From positions 1 through 20,854 of IMG/VR virus record IMGVR_UViG_3300017783_000268: a DNA stretch of 20,854 nucleotides; one strand, 5' to 3'. Under the pieces are notes generated by a model. The model had not been told where the DNA came from and did not search any database. It saw only the letters and a program-made list of their open reading frames with translations. The DNA is from a virus. The translations under genes and the position numbers were made by a program. This document shows positions 20,831 through 20,854 of this stretch, in pieces. The number at the start of each line of letters is the position of its first letter. The first letter of the stretch is position 1.

Positions 20831-20854
20831 ACTGATCTCCTCGCCATTAATCCT
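20827..20854 (-). CDS. C-terminal end of an upstream - strand gene (partial)
   Basis: On the - strand, an open frame enters from the right edge and reads G-L-M-A-R-R-S-V before a TGA at 20827-20829, overlapping the ATG of the 505-residue gene as ATGA. The short overlap and the ribosome binding site inside it are typical of adjacent phage genes, so a structural gene probably continues beyond the window. Only eight codons are visible, so nothing can be said about its function. Confidence 0.35.

Overview
This window is part of the genome of a tailed double-stranded DNA phage, or a prophage carrying such a genome, most probably a marine short-tailed phage of the HMO-2011 type (phages known from SAR116 and Roseobacter-lineage hosts). 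The main evidence is the DNA polymerase: a family A enzyme with a 3'-5' exonuclease domain and a DnaJ-like CxxCxGxG zinc finger inserted before the palm. That combination was described for the SAR116 phage HMO-2011. Supporting evidence is the gene set: primase, DnaB-like helicase, Pol A, Cas4-like nuclease, T7-type endonuclease I, class II ribonucleotide reductase, MazG and DUF3310. The host assignment is inference; nothing in the window identifies the host directly. No rRNA, tRNA, CRISPR array or insertion sequence was seen.

Layout. Bases 1-4265 (+ strand) hold a tightly packed run of small, mostly unrecognised early genes: a 5'-truncated Cys-rich protein, two tiny basic proteins, a possible winged-helix protein, a conserved phage protein, a DUF932-type protein and several proteins of 35-100 residues. 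Many overlap by ATGA or TAATG junctions, and several are shorter than 60 codons. Bases 4258-5379 encode a tyrosine recombinase, so a temperate option is possible. Bases 5379-12144 are the replication and recombination block: primase, helicase, a GIY-YIG-type gene between helicase and polymerase, DNA polymerase, a candidate ssDNA-binding protein, a Cas4-like PD-(D/E)XK nuclease and endonuclease I. Bases 12148-15603 are the nucleotide-metabolism block: an unknown, DUF3310, a small acidic protein, B12-dependent class II RNR, an unknown, an RMF-like small protein and MazG. A strong hairpin terminator follows at about 15612.

From 15641 to the right edge the coding strand flips. Two long - strand genes, of 1216 and 505 residues, look like virion or ejection (internal core) proteins, and the last codons of a further - strand gene overlap the second of these. 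The window therefore contains the convergent boundary between the early/replication arm and the structural arm.

How the genes could work together (inference): the recombinase offers integration. Primase and helicase open and prime the fork, the polymerase copies it, and the Cas4-like nuclease and endonuclease I process ends and branched intermediates and may degrade host DNA. RNR and MazG supply and clean up nucleotides. The RMF-like protein might act on host ribosomes. No phage RNA polymerase is seen, and several TTGACA/-10 pairs near key genes suggest the host polymerase is used. The features most worth a second look are the zinc-finger insert in the polymerase thumb, a 28-bp duplication that repeats a translation start and creates a micro-gene, the RMF-like protein, and the run of unknown small early genes.
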